Source: Chlorella sorokiniana
Lineage: Eukaryota; Chlorophyta; Trebouxiophyceae; Chlorellales; Chlorellaceae
Assembly: GCA_025917655.1 (NCBI GenBank)
Contig: CP084610.1
Span: 1,054,001 to 1,118,000 of the forward strand
DNA: 64,000 bases
Direction of reading: 5' to 3'
Shown here: positions 20,941 through 31,760 of the stretch, in pieces
Layout: each line of letters begins with the position of its first letter
Position numbering within the stretch: the first letter of the stretch is position 1
Made by a program: the position numbers and the translations under genes
The notes under the pieces: model-generated
Told to the model about the DNA's origin: nothing
What the model saw: the letters and a program-made list of their open reading frames with translations, nothing else
Database searches by the model: none

Positions 20941-23487
20941 ATGCTCAGCAGCAGAATATTGACGGGCAAGAGGGAGAGGGAGGCGGAGCTGGAGTCGCAG
21001 GCCGACCCCAGGAACCCCCAGCCTCTCCTGGCAGCCCCTGCTCCCATGCTCGACCCAAGCTATGGATCTATGACCAGCAGGGGGACGTCCAAGGCGCCAC
21101 GCTGCTAACCAGCACGGCGATGGGTGAGGGCGCTGTCGGCTGCCTGCTGCGGCAGCATTTCAGCTGCTTTGGCACCCCGCCCGACCCACCTCTCATCCAT
21201 GCTGCACCACGCTCGCCGCTCTTCTCTGTTTGCAGTGCGGGGCACAGGCATCACGCCGCGCCTGACGCCCCTGCCGCCCGCCGCCAGCCTGGGCCGTGAG
21301 ACCAGCCGCACCGACCCGGCGCTGCTGGACGAGCTGCTGCCCTTCATGGAACATCACACGACAGGGGACGCATGGGGCGGCGGCCTGCACGCTGAACTTG
21401 GCCAAGGCTACCTTGGGGGCTGGCCTGGTGGCCATGCCCCATGCTTTCGTCTTGGTGGGCGCCATGCCTGCCAGTTGCACTCTCACAGCAGTGCATCGAG
21501 CAGATTGTTGATGCCGAGTGCTGTGCTGCCAAGCTTCACATCTGTGCTGCCTGTGCCTCTGCGCCTCCTCCCGTGCATTGCAGCTGGGCGCGGTGCCTGC
21601 CACAGCAGCCTTCCTGAGTGTGGCGGCCCTGATGCTTCTCTCCTGCCGCTGCCTCGCTGCGGCGGTGCGTGCCACCGACCAAACCACCTACGGCGGCGTG
21701 CTTGCGGCGCAGCTGGGGCCGGGGGCGGCGGCCGCTTTGGACGTCTCAATGGTGCTCGACTGCTTCGGTGAGGGCAAGCTGCCGGTCAGGAGTTCCAGCG
21801 TTGCTGCCATGGAGAGTCAGCGTCCTGAACGCCCTTGAAGGGCTCTTGTGCGCAGTGAAAGCGCTCTTGTGCGCCCTCCACATGCATGCCTTGCTGGCAG
21901 CCCGGGTGCTGCAGCGGGTTACTTGAGCCCGTTGCCAGCCATTGCACCCCCACAGGCCTCGTGGTTGTGTACCTGATGGCGGCTGGAGACGCCCTGATGC
22001 CCGGCCCCCAGTGGGGCGGGGAGGGGCTGCCCGCCTGGCTGCGTCTCGCGCTGCGCAGTCGGCCCGTAGTGCTCGGCGCGCTCAGCGTGATTGTCCTGGC
22101 GCCGCTGTCGTCGTTCAGGTTGCTCCCTCTTGCTTTCTGACTGGCTCGACGCTCGTGCGACCAGCTCTGCAGCGCCCTTGGCACGCTCTGATACCTCCGA
22201 GCGGCATCACCCTGCAGGCGCCTGAAGCAAACCACGGCAGCGAGCCTGGTTGGGGTGGCGGCCGTGGCGGTGTGGGTCGCCGCAACCCTGTACCTTGCAG
22301 TCCTGCTGGCCATGCACGGCCGAGCGCACTCGCTGCGGCCATGGCCCGCGCAGGAGCTGCTGCACGACAGCTGGGCCCACGTGGCTGTGCAGCTGGCGGC
22401 GGTGCTGCCCGTCAGCCTCACAGCCTTTGTGTGAGGCGCCCGCCGCGTCTGCTGCACTGACGCCTGCACGGAAGTGAGGCTTGATGGGCGAAGCAGCTGC
22501 GGTCTCCTGCTCATTCCTGCTTCTTGTGCATGGTCTGTTGGTTCCCGATACCTCTGGGCAGGTGCCAAACGTCCTTTGTGGCGGTAGTGCGGGAGCTGGA
22601 GCCCCGGCATCCACCCGCCGCATGACGCACGTCGCCTGCGCCGCGCTGGGCGCCAGCCTCGCCCTCACCCTGCTGCTGGCTGCGGGCAGCGAGGCCGCCT
22701 TTGGCGCGAGTGTGGGCCACAATGCACTGGCGCAGTTCAGTGTGGCTCGCATCAGGTGCGGCAGATCGGCGGCCGGGCATGCAGCAAGGCTGCCTCAAAT
22801 TCGAAGCATCCCAAGCCCCTGCATGCCTTGGCTGGCTGTGCAGCGAGCTGCTGGGGGACAGCCGCAGCCACCGCCGCGTGGCGCTGTGGCTGGTACTGGC
22901 GGCCAGGGCGCTTTCCTGGTCTGCGCGCTGGCCACCCTCCCGGTGCTGATGCAGCCGCTGAGGCACAGCGCGGCGGCCCTGCGCCGCCCGCACCAGTCCT
23001 ACCGCCTTCTCCAGGCAAGCAGGACGCCCCCGTGGCTGTCGAGCACTGTGTTGGTCGCCAGCCATCTCAAGCTCCGCTTGCATTCTCACTAGGCTGCTGC
23101 TGCCACAGGCGGCGGAGCTGCAGGGCCGCGAGTTCTATGTCGTCACCTACGCCACGCTGACCGCTGCATACCTGGCCGCTGTGCTGGTGGGACCTTCTCT
23201 TGGCCTGCTGGTGGCGCTGGCTTGCAGCTGCTCACAGTTGCAGGAGCAGCTGCCGCACCCTGCAACGTCGGCCCCCAGCCCGCCCACCGCAGGCGCCCTC
23301 AGTCTGGAAGCCGCTGCAGCTGCTGGGCGCTACTGCGGGCGCGGCAATCGCCCTCCTCCTGCCCGGCTGCTTGGGCCTCAGCCTGGCGCGCTGGCAGCTG
23401 CGCAGCGCCAGGGGGCGGGGGGCGCTGCTGCTCCTCGCAGCGGTTGTGCTGGCGGCCGCCGGCCTTGCCGACGTCTGTTTGCACTGA
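20941..23487 (+). CDS. Amino acid transporter, AAAP/SLC38 family
   Basis: The likely start is the ATG at 20941 (MLSSRILTGKRER...). Its soluble N-terminus reaches the splice site after LLTSTAM if one G is restored in the G run near 21077. The next exon is RGTGITPRLTPLPPAASLG and continues ALLDELLPFMEHH. The first membrane span is TLNLAKATLGAGLVAMPHAF, the hallmark first helix of AAAP carriers, reached after one surplus base near 21374. Further spans include AAFLSVAALMLLSCRCLAAA, LGPGAAAALDVSMVLDCFG, GLVVVYLMAAGDALMP, RPVVLGALSVIVLAPLSSFR, VGVAAVAVWVAATLYLAVLL and HVACAALGASLALTLLLAAG. A conserved-looking block, FLVCALATLPVLMQPLRH, is followed by EFYVVTYATLTAAYLAAVLV and the last spans, ending GLADVCLH. 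About 11 helices can be counted. The substrate is not predictable. Introns are short and numerous. Confidence 0.78.
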
Positions 23488-23888
23488 CCTGCACCAGCTC
23501 CCCCACAACGCACAGGACCTCCCCTTCTCCCCGGCTTCCTCCTGCCACCTCTGCCGCGTGACCGCGTGACCAAACTCTCGACTCCCAGGCATGCTCCCTC
23601 CCGGCGTTCCTTCATGCTCTGCTCACAAACATGTACAACGCAGGCGAGGCAGGGCAAGCAAGCAGGGCCAGCGCAGGCGAGTGCTCAGTACAGGCCCGGC
23701 GGAGGCGGGTAGGGGCCGGCAGGAGCGGGCAGCAGGTCCGGCTGCGCAGCTGGCGGCGGCGGCAGCTGGCTGGACGGCCCCTCCGACTTGTGCGCAGACC
23801 TGCAGGCACAGGGTGCGGCTGCCCCAGTTGGCAAAGGCGCCAACACGCTCCAGCTAAAAGGCCTTTTCTACCGCCATCATCCTGTTGC
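23488..23888. other. Intergenic region between convergent genes
   Basis: This is about 400 bp between the transporter stop codon and the LUC7 stop codon on the opposite strand. It presumably holds both 3' untranslated regions. No gene is supported. Confidence 0.5.
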
Positions 23889-25938
23889 TCAGCCGCTGAC
23901 AAATGCGCCACAGGCGCAGCCTCCCCCACCTGGTGCGCTCGCGGCTCCTGCTCCTACTGCGCCGCCGGCTGCCCGCTCGCGCTCGCGCTCCCGATCCCTG
24001 TCGTCGTGCCGCCGCCGGCCGTCGCGGTCGCGATCATCGTACCGGCGCCTGTCCCGCTCGCGCCGGTCCCAGCTGCGGCTCCGGCTGCGGCGGCGCCGCC
24101 GCTCGTCGCGGTCGCGGTCGGGCCGCCGCTCCGCTCCCGCTCGCGCTCCCGCTCCCGCGGCCGCTCCTCTCGCCCGCCAGAGCGGTAGCCGCCGCCCACG
24201 CTGCGGCGCCGCGCCGCCTCCAGCAGCTGGGCATGCACCTCGTGCAGCTTCTTCCAGGAGCTGCAAGGGGCGGTACACGGCGGTACAGACGAGCGTAAGC
24301 GCAGCGCCAGCGGGAGCAGCGCGTCGCCGAGCCCTGCAGCGTGCGCTTGTGGCGGCCTGCACCCACGCTCACTTGTAGTTCCTGCCGCTGTAGTGGTCCT
24401 GCAGGCGGCTCTCCTCGTCGTTGATGATCAGCCCGCTGACCTGGCACACCTGCGGCGCGGGTGCGGTGCGGGCTCATGCTGTCGGCAGGTGGCACCGGGC
24501 CCAAAGGCCCTGCTCTTTGGTCAAGCCGGTCCCGCAGCTCCTACTGCTACTGCACAGGAGCACCCTACAGGCGGGACGCAATGTGCCCCCTTGGGGCCCC
24601 CGGTCCTGCCTCGCACCTTCTGGTGCAGGTTGCGCCCGCCCGAGCGTTGGCCCGTGCCTGCCCCGCCTGCTCCAGCGCCGTCTGCTGCCCCTTGAGCCTC
24701 TCCGCCTCGGTGGCCGCTGCCTGCGCTGCGTCCACGTCGCCCTGCTCGCCCAAGGTCTGCGCTAGGGCGGGAGTGGGCACAGCAGGCTCAGCATGGTAAG
24801 GGGCCAGAGCCACCCGACAGCCACGCCCTTGAACCACGCCGGCTGCGGCAGATCCGCAAGGCGCAGCCACGCTTGCGCTCCCCTGCAATGCCACAGTCGC
24901 AATGGCATGCACGCCCGGCGCGGCTGCCGTGACTGGGCAGCTCTCTCGAAACTTTCAAGGCAGCAGCGCTTTCCCAGATGCATCCCCCATTCAATTCATT
25001 TCCCAACTGCTGCCTGCGCCCCCACAGACGCACGCACGCACGCACAACCCGCCCGCAAGCCACCCACCGCTGCACGCGCCAGCAGCTCGTTGATCTGAGC
25101 GGTGAGGTTGTCCAGGCGCTGCTGATCCTCGGGCAGCAGCGGCAGCACCTCCAGCGAGTCCAGCCGCCGGGTGTTGGCGTCGATGCGCTTGCGCAGGTCG
25201 CCCAGCAGGCGCTCAAACCAGCGCAGCAGCTCAGCCTCGTAGCTGAGGGAGGAAGCGGGAGCGAGTGTGCATTACCAAACAGTGGGGGAGGTTGAGGGAG
25301 GGGGCAAGAGTGTGCAGCAGCAGAGCCATGCCCCGGGGGCAGACGCATGTGTGTGTGGTGTGTCGCAAGCGCACACGAGGGGCAGATCACGGGCAGCCTG
25401 CGGGGATGCTGCCAGCGCTGCTCACAGTTGAAACTGTCGGCAGCAGCGCGCGGCTCACCCGTAGCGCTCCTTGCCGCGGTCGTCCAGCTCTTCCCACTGC
25501 TGCTTGCAGTTGTCATCGTGCACAGCAGGGCAGTCTCCGCAGTCGTTCTTGGTGCGCCTGCAGAGAAGGATTCACGGCACGGTGGAACGACCAGCAAAAC
25601 GAAGCGCTCCGGCGCTGTCTGCAACAAGATTCTGCGCCCCCACCTGAACTCCTCGTAGGGACAAAAACCGCAGATGTAGTACTTGCAGATATCGTCGTCG
25701 CTGAACTTGCGCTCCTTTCTGCACAAAGAAGGAGCAGCAGCTGGGTACTTGAGCGGCGGTCGCTCGGCGCACCAGCAGCACATGGCGGCGGGAGCGCCAA
25801 GACAGGCAGGCGGCCCGATTTGCTGCTTTCCGCTGATCAGCACGCAGCACTGAAACATGCCTGTACTTATCGCGCTCCGATAGAGGCTGTGCGGTCTTGG
25901 CCCATGAGGGCGTCGAGCTGCGCACGAATGTCGTCCAT
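23889..25938 (-). CDS. LUC7: LUC7-like U1 snRNP splicing factor
   Basis: LUC7 proteins belong to the U1 snRNP and help choose 5' splice sites. The ATG at 25938 gives MDDIRAQLDALMGQDRT, the family N-terminus. Next comes the C3H finger: KFSDDDICKYYICGFCPYEE and, after an intron, RTKNDCGDCPAVHDDNCKQQ. It continues with YEAELLRWFERLLGDLRKRI, a coiled-coil region (RLDNLTAQINELLARA) and DVDAAQAAATEAERLKGQQ. The second finger region reads VCQVSGLIINDEESRLQDHY. It keeps the first Cys and a His, but Ser sits where the usual second Cys would be and Tyr in the second-His region. The C-terminus is rich in Arg-Glu, Arg-Asp and Arg-Ser (RRRSRSRSWDRRERDRRRYD). It lies one frame away from the preceding exon, implying a one-base error near 24130. 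The protein acts in the nucleus. It is divergently paired with SWC6. Confidence 0.88.
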
Positions 25939-26321
25939 CGTACGCTGCCTACGCCCCCTTTTGAGCGATCCCTGCCAGAACCGTCCGCTTCCGCCGCACG
26001 ATCGAAGAAGAGCAGGGCACTGCAGCAACGGCGAGCCTGTAGAGCTTGCGGTTCTTTTGGGCGTTCTTCACAACTTGAGCAGGCTAACTGCAGCATTCTG
26101 ACCACCGTTGCCTGTACTGCTCCGCTCCAAGGTGGCACCCCCTTCTCCCAAAGCGGAGGCCTGTGCTGTCTATGCTGATCAACATTACGTTTGCACGCAT
26201 CGAAAAGTTTGAAAAACCGACGTAGAGCCGCCAGCAGCCCGGAGAGCAAATCTTGGGCGGGCGAGCAGCTGCTCCTGCACTCAGCTGGTCACTGGCGGCG
26301 CGGCGTGCAAGAGGAGGCATC
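25939..26321. promoter_or_regulatory. Shared upstream region of LUC7 and SWC6
   Basis: This is 383 bp between head-to-head start codons. Composition is less GC-rich than the genes around it. No TATA box or known operator is recognised. It is assigned as regulatory from gene orientation only. Confidence 0.4.
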
Positions 26322-27389
26322 ATGGATAAGCGCACGCTGCGCAGCCGGAAGGTCTCGGAGCGGATGGCTGTGGTGGATGAGACGGACCGGCGGCGGGTGG
26401 GTTTGCTGCGCGCCTGGCTGCTTAGAACCAGGCTGCATTCTTGTACATGACCCTTACGATGTGATGTGGGGCGCTGCATGAACAGAACACAGCAAGGAAC
26501 GCACGTAATGATGCCAAATTGTTGCTGAGATACTCCGTCAGTGCGTGTGCGAGCAGTTGGCGTGCTCTTCAACTTGCCCTTGCCCTTGCATTTTAACCTG
26601 CACCTGCAGGTCATCCAGCAACGCCTGGCTGCCCTGGAAGAGGACAACCACAAGCAGGACGACTTTGCGGCTGGCTCAGATGACGAGGAGTTTGAGCTGC
26701 CGAAAGGCTCTGATGAAGGTGGGGCAAGCGGGTGGAGGCTCGCAGGCCACTTGCGAAGCCGCCTAGTGCCGCTCAGGCCATTAGGTTGAACTCGGATCTG
26801 CGCGGCGCAGAGGGAGAAGAAGCGCCTGCTAGTGGGCGGAAGAAGAAGAAGGTGAAAGTTGGCGGGGGCATGCGCAAGACGCGCGGCATGATTGCTGAAA
26901 AATCCAAGGGGCCGAAGACGTTCAGGTGCGCTGACGTTGCTGCTGCTGCTACCCTCCCACTCACCCCCTCACCCCCACCCACCCACCCAATATATAAACA
27001 ATGTTTAATCGGACCATTGCTTTGGAATTGACCTGAGTCTGCACTAATGTAGTGGGTTGGCCATAGGCAGGGTGTGGCAGCAGCCCATGCCGCCTGCGCT
27101 AGCGTGAAGTGGTCGGCCGTGTCGCAGCGCTGATGCCACACTTGCACGCCGACCTGGTGGCTCCTGCAGGGACCACCTTGAGGAGGCGGAGCTGGATCAG
27201 CTGCCAGAGGGCATGCCCAGCTACCTAACAGCTGCAGTGGGCCCGCCGCGCACAGCAGCGCCACGGAAGTTCTGCTCGGTCTGCGGCGACGTGTCCACCT
27301 ACACGTGCACGCGGTGCGGCTCGCGCTATTGCAGCCGCCGCTGCCATGCAGTCCATACAGAAACTAGATGTCTCAAGTTCACTGTTTGA
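26322..27389 (+). CDS. SWC6: SWR1 complex subunit SWC6 / ZNHIT1 (HIT zinc finger)
   Basis: SWC6 (ZNHIT1, Vps71) is part of the SWR1 remodeller that exchanges H2A for H2A.Z. Exon 1 (26322-26396) is MDKRTLRSRKVSERMAVVDE and ends DRRR at GTGGGT. Exon 2, from 26610, is VIQQRLAALEEDNHKQDDFA with an acidic stretch. Exon 3 has RLNSDLRGAEGEE and KKKKVKVGGGMRKTRGMIAE. The last exon is DHLEEAELDQLPEGMPSYL and then the zinc finger: CSVCGDVSTYTCTRCGSRYC followed by SRRCHAVHTETRCLKF. All eight metal ligands of the HIT finger are present. The protein ends CLKFTV, close to the family's usual C-terminus. The exon 2/3 border does not splice in frame as read, so a one-base error near 26718 is likely. A TGTAA signal follows at 27498. 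Confidence 0.9.
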
Positions 27390-27815
27390 TTTATGCATGC
27401 AATCCTCATTTTCCAATGCCCCTGTATCAGTACTGCCCTGCTTGTGCTCGCACTGCTCTCCTTATGCTGGCTCTCCTGCTGTCCTTTGCTACCAGCCTGT
27501 AACAATCACAGCTGCCTTCCAAAAAGTCTAGGGGTGTGTTACAGCGAGAAACAGTAATTTACAGCTAGTGTGCAAATGCCGCCTCAGGCAGCCGCGCTGC
27601 ACAGGGAGCAGGAACAGTGAGCCAAAACAGCACAGGGCGGTGCATCAGCAATAGTCGAGGTGGCAGCAGAGTGAGGGCGGCAGAAACAAGGTAAAACAAC
27701 GCGTGCAACTGCACAACGCTGATGGCGCAGCGCCTGTTGATGTACAGCAGGCAGATGGCTGTGCGAACCCAGGTGCAGACTGCACGATTGGCATGCTGCA
27801 GGGCACAGCAACAGC
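27390..27815. other. 3' regions of convergent SWC6 and NDUFA6
   Basis: This is about 425 bp without a gene between two convergent stop codons. TGTAA at 27498-27502 (plus) lies about 110 nt after the SWC6 stop codon. TTACA at 27539 and 27557 gives TGTAA on the minus strand for NDUFA6. UGUAA is the usual polyadenylation signal of green algae. Confidence 0.55.
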
Positions 27816-28547
27816 TCAGTTGCTCTTGTAGAACTGCTGCAGGAAGGCAGAAACGTTGGAAGGCTTCTGCACGCGGTCCATGGCGGGGTTGTGCAGGTAC
27901 TGGGTGATGATGTGGTGCCGCTGCTTGTGCTGCATAAGGATCATCTGAAGAAGCAGCAACGGGCAAAGACCTGTGAGTGAAGGGCAGCAGCCTGCAAAGA
28001 ATCCCGCAGGAACCCGCCAGTTCCCCCTGCCTGCTCAATGTAAGGTGATGGCATTGTGCCAACCCAACCACAAACATCAAACTTGCAGCCATTTCTGTGT
28101 GTGCCACGATGCTGCACCAGCGCACCTCCAGCTCCTCACGGCCCTTGTAAACCAGCAGGTCGACGACCTCGGGCCGCTGCACATCGTTGTACTTGCGGAA
28201 CAGGCTGGCCACGTTGCGCCGCAGCCCCGCTGTCGTCGTCAGCTCCTGAAGCTGGTAATTCTTTAGAATCCAAGGCAAGCATCGGCAAACCTGGATTAGA
28301 GAGGGAGGAAGGAGCAAGTAAGAACAGCAGCAATTGCACCAGTGGTTCAGTTTGGGACAAGCGGGTCGGTGGGGTCAACACCGCTGTGCTGGGAAAACAG
28401 CACGGCGCGGCTGGAGCAGGCGACCCCGCTGTTGTCACTCACTTCCTTGAAAAACTCCTTGGCGGTCTGGTGCTTCGTCTCAGCCTGCTGGGCGGCCCGC
28501 ACAGCGGAACCCAGAACCCCGCGAGCTGCTGCCTGGGGAGCAGCCAT
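27816..28547 (-). CDS. NDUFA6: NADH:ubiquinone oxidoreductase subunit NDUFA6 (B14, LYR family)
   Basis: This is an accessory subunit of mitochondrial complex I that binds acyl carrier protein at the matrix arm. Three exons (28547-28443, 28290-28126, 27944-27816) total 399 nt, or 132 residues, and join exactly in phase. Exon 1 is MAAPQAAARGVLGSAVRAAQ...EFFKE. Exon 2 is VCRCLPWILKNYQLQELTTT, then RRNVASLFRKYNDVQRPEVV and DLLVYKGREELE. Exon 3 is MILMQHKQRHHIITQYLHNP and ends FLQQFYKSN. The EFFKEVCRCLP region corresponds to the FFRAACRSIP type of plant NDUFA6, where the Leu-Tyr-Arg tripeptide is also modified. The DPxVxDLLxxKGxEEL block and the C-terminal aromatic motif are conserved. Length matches the family. 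Confidence 0.92.
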
Positions 28548-29265
28548 CGCTACCCGATCGCTGCTACCCCGCCGGAGAACAGGCCCGCTTCAAGCCGGGG
28601 CTACCAGCCTGAGGTGTACCAGTGGTGGGAACTGGAGGGGCCCCAAGGGACCTGTCGCGCTCTGATTGACTCTGCAATCCCTTGAGTTTGGTAACAAAAG
28701 GGCGATGGTGCTCCCAGCAGCTGCACAGCGACCCCGGCCCTGGGTTTCTTCCTGAAGCCCTTCTTGTCTGGGCTGGTGAGTCTCTCTGCCCCGTTCAATC
28801 CCCCGTCTGCGCTGTCACCTCCAGGTCCCGCACAGGTGAGCATGTCTTCGTGCTGCCGCAGGCTGTGCAGGCTGCTGCCCGGTGATGGCAAACATAATCT
28901 TTGAGAACTGAACCTCAGGTGGACAACAAGCAACCCTGAGGGTCGCAGTCACTGCAAACCACGCCTGCATGCATGCTGCTGCACTGGGCTCCTCGCCCAC
29001 TATGCAACAGGCTGCATGCTGCAATGAGCCATGCATGCAACTCGGTATTATCCTCCGTGCGGCTCTCCTAGGTCCGTGGAGCAAGACCGTCCCGTTACCA
29101 ACCGAGGAGAGCAAAAGCTCCGTTTTTGAATCGGCCGAGGCTTCCGCTGAACGCCGGGTCAAGCAGCGGGCGACACTCCTTTGCTCCTCTGCTAGCTTTC
29201 ACTCATGCATGTTGTGTTTTGCCGCTATTCTACTGTGCTGATCTCTTTGATGATTGAATTTGCAG
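28548..29265. other. Upstream region of NDUFA6, no gene confirmed
   Basis: The first part is presumably the NDUFA6 promoter. Several GTGAGT- and CAG-type sites occur on the plus strand. An exon-like block at 29266-29336 (TTTGCAG before, GTAAGA after, encoding SKLGLERAWSGPGTASQLE) suggests that a plus-strand gene begins somewhere here. I could not assemble a convincing start. Confidence 0.35.
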
Positions 29266-30119
29266 GGAGCAAACTGGGCCTGGAGCGGGCCTGGAGCGGA
29301 CCTGGGACGGCCAGCCAGCTGGAGTTTCCCGGCGAGGTAAGAAGCGGCTCCTTGCCGAGGGTTTGGGCCGAAGGAGTGACGAAACGCTGTTGATCACACA
29401 CTTCTGAGCATCTGCCTGAAGAATCACCAACATCGCTGCGTTCTTTCTGACCTTCAATGCCCGGGAACATGCAATTGCTGCTACCTGTGGCTCGCATGGG
29501 GGCAGACATGCTTCTCCGCATTCTAAGGCACATGAGGACTACATTCGCTTAGGACACCTTTGCTAGTTTTCCACATACGCCCCGGAAAACAATGGCAATC
29601 AAATGCGATCCAAATTCTGATGCCTTACAATAACCTGCATCACCCGCCCTGCTGTTGCCATGCACTTCTGCATCTGCATTTGGCTGCCGCCTGCTCGACG
29701 ATGCTAAACAAAACTTTCGTTCTACCGAGCGAGCCTCACGGCTGTGCGGATTCAGTTTTGGAGACCTGAACTGAGAGCTTGAAGGCGGTACCTGCATACA
29801 CTGGTCCACAATCCCTTCGCTGAGCAGCCTTATCAGCCTTGCTGAACATCCATGGCATTGTGTTATGTGCAGGCCAGGCACGCAGGCCACACGAAGACTC
29901 CACAGGAGGTGCTTGAGTTTGAACCAATTGACAGGTGCGATCATGGGCATTGCCCGCTGCATATGCTGGCTTTGCTCTGCCACTTTCTCTCTGCATCGGC
30001 AGTGGCCTAGCTGCCAGAGGAAGAAAAACCATCCATACCAAACAACCACCGAATCAACTCGTGTGGAAACTTTCACATGCACCACTATCTGATGGCTTCT
30101 GGCCGCCTGCCGTTTCATG

Positions 30120-31036
30120 CTTCGCTGCTGCTGCCGTGACGACACCTAGCCCTGCCAGGGTGGTTTCCTGCCACCCGCTGTTCTCGCGCTTTTGGTGCCT
30201 GACAGTGAAGGGTTGTTGAGCAGTTATCTTCTATGGTTTTGCGTCGCCTGTTTCTTGTTCACCTCTGCTGCCGTGACGACACCTAGCCCTGCCAGGGTGG
30301 TTTCCTGCCACCCGCTGTTCTCGCGCTGTTGGTGCCTGACAGTGAAGGGTTGTTGAGCAGTTATCTTCTGTGGTTTTGCGTCGCCTAATTCTTGTTCACC
30401 TCTGCTGCCGTGACGACACCTAGCCCTGCCAGGGTGGTTTCCTGCCACCCGCTGTTCTCGCGCTGTTGGTGCCTGACAGTGAAGGGTTGTTGAGCAGTTA
30501 TCTTCTGTGGTTTTGCGAGCCTGTTTCTTGTTCACCTCTGCTGCCGTGACGACACCTAGCCCTGCCAGGGTGGTTTCCTGCCACCCGCTGTTCTCGCGCT
30601 GTTGGTGCCTGACAGTGAAGGGTTGTTGAGCAGTTATCTTCTGTGGTTTTGCGACGCCTGTTTCTTGTTCACCTCTGCTGCCGTGACGACACCTAGCCCT
30701 GCCAGGGTGGTTTCCTGCCACCCGCTGTTCTCGCGCTGTTGGTGCCTGACAGTGAAGGGTTGTTGAGCAGTTATCTTCTGTGGTTTTGCGAGCCTGTTTC
30801 TTGTTCACCTCTGCTGCCGTGACGACACCTAGCCCTGCCAGGGTGGTTTCCTGCCACCCGCTGTTCTCGCGCTGTTGGTGCCTGACAGTGAAGGGTTGTT
30901 GAGCAGTTATCTTCTGTGGTTTTGCGTCGCCTGTTTCTTGTTCACCTCTGCTGCCGTGACGACACCTAGCCCTGCCAGGGTGGTTTCCTGCCACCCGCTG
31001 TTCTCGCGCTGTTGGTGCCTGACAGTGAAGGGTTGC
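30120..31036 (+). repeat. 137-bp satellite, about 7 tandem copies
   Basis: The motif CTGCCGTGACGACACC recurs at 30131, 30268, 30405, 30541, 30678, 30814 and 30951, giving a period of 136-137 bp and near identity. Variation sits mainly at one place: GCGTCGCCTG, GCGACGCCTG or GCGAGCCTG. This gives the 136/137 alternation and hints at two-unit amplification. Each unit contains CCCTGCCAGGG, a short self-complementary block. A long minus-strand frame through the array is only the satellite read in translation. The last copy ends where the sequence leading to the RNase MRP RNA gene begins. Confidence 0.93.
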
Positions 31037-31160
31037 GGAGCAGCACGCCCTGTACTGATATGCCCACTCATCAGTTTACTGTGTTCTTGTCCTGCTGCAG
31101 TGGTGCGTGGCGTGGCATCGCATGACCTCCTTGCTGCCGTCTTTGGGAACACGCCTGAAG

Positions 31161-31428
31161 GTAAGGACGCAGCGCGAAGGGCCACCTCAGCAAACCCTCG
31201 CACCTGTGCCTTACCGCCATGCTGCTGGGCGAAAGTCCCCGGGCACCCAGGCCGAAAGGGCCGACCCGAAAGGGTAGGACCCCCGCCTGCCCCTGCCGCT
31301 TCGGCGGCAGCTGGCGGCGGGGCAGCTCGCCATAACCACAGTTATGTGGCCGGCGGCGGCTCGTGGCCCCTCGGGGCTGCGGCCGCACGTCAACACAACG
31401 GGGCTTACTCTCGCGCTGACGTCCTTAC
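31161..31428 (+). ncRNA. MRP: RNase MRP RNA
   Basis: RNase MRP RNA is the RNA of the ribonucleoprotein that cuts pre-rRNA in ITS1. The two ends pair as helix P1: GTAAGGACGCAGCGCGA at 31161 with TCGCGCTGACGTCCTTAC at 31411-31428, a single bulge. The CR-I region is GGGCGAAAGTCCCCGGG (around 31228-31243), and CR-V is ACACAACGGGGCTTA (31393-31407). AG(U)CCCCG pairs with CGGGGCU to make helix P4 with its bulged U, as in human MRP RNA (AAAGUCCCCGG and ACACGGGGCUCA). Near the 5' end CAGCA/TGCTG brackets a P3-like domain. After CR-I, GGCC-GAAAG-GGCC gives a loop matching the MRP-specific GARAR motif, which argues for MRP over RNase P. GAAA and TTCG tetraloops cap further stems. The length of 268 nt is typical, and a TTTT tract follows at 31444. 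Confidence 0.87.
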
Positions 31429-31443
31429 ACCCCCACCCCACCC

Positions 31444-31447
31444 TTTT
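31444..31447 (+). terminator. Candidate RNA polymerase III terminator of the MRP RNA gene
   Basis: TTTT lies 15 nt after the last P1 base of the MRP RNA, in an otherwise C-rich tract. A run of four T is the usual Pol III stop signal. The same bases are followed by ACAG and could also act as a splice acceptor. Confidence 0.5.
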
Positions 31448-31760
31448 ACAGGCGTAAAGATGCTCTCATGACAACCCCACGGCATGGCTGTTTGCGCAGT
31501 GCTGGTGAGTTCCCTTAGGCCGTGTTGCTGCGCAGCACCTGCCTGCTTCGCATTGCATGGGTCGCCTGGAGGCCCCTCAGCGGTATGATGACAGAAAATC
31601 ACCACAGACCTGTTCTGAGGGGGCAGGGTTTTGCCCCCGCTGGAGATTGTGATCCATGCACCTCTCTGACCGCTCACTACACACCGCTGTGTCGCCACGT
31701 TAGCCCAATGCGCACCTCCTCCTGGAACTCACGAAACCCCCTGCTGGCCTCCTCCCGCAG

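Noticed and set aside
30224-30994. Minus-strand 256-codon frame with a repeated QQRENSGWQETTLAGLG unit
   Set aside because: It is the 137-bp satellite in translation. The frame changes register with unit length, and there is no start context or relative.
30120-31036. CRISPR array
   Set aside because: Units are uniform head-to-tail repeats with no unique spacers, and the genome is eukaryotic.
31161-31428. Nuclear RNase P RNA, or a MITE with terminal inverted repeats
   Set aside because: The terminal pairing alone would fit a MITE, but the conserved CR-I/CR-V motifs and GAAAG loop fit RNase MRP. RNase P would be expected to show an AGNNA-type CR-II instead.
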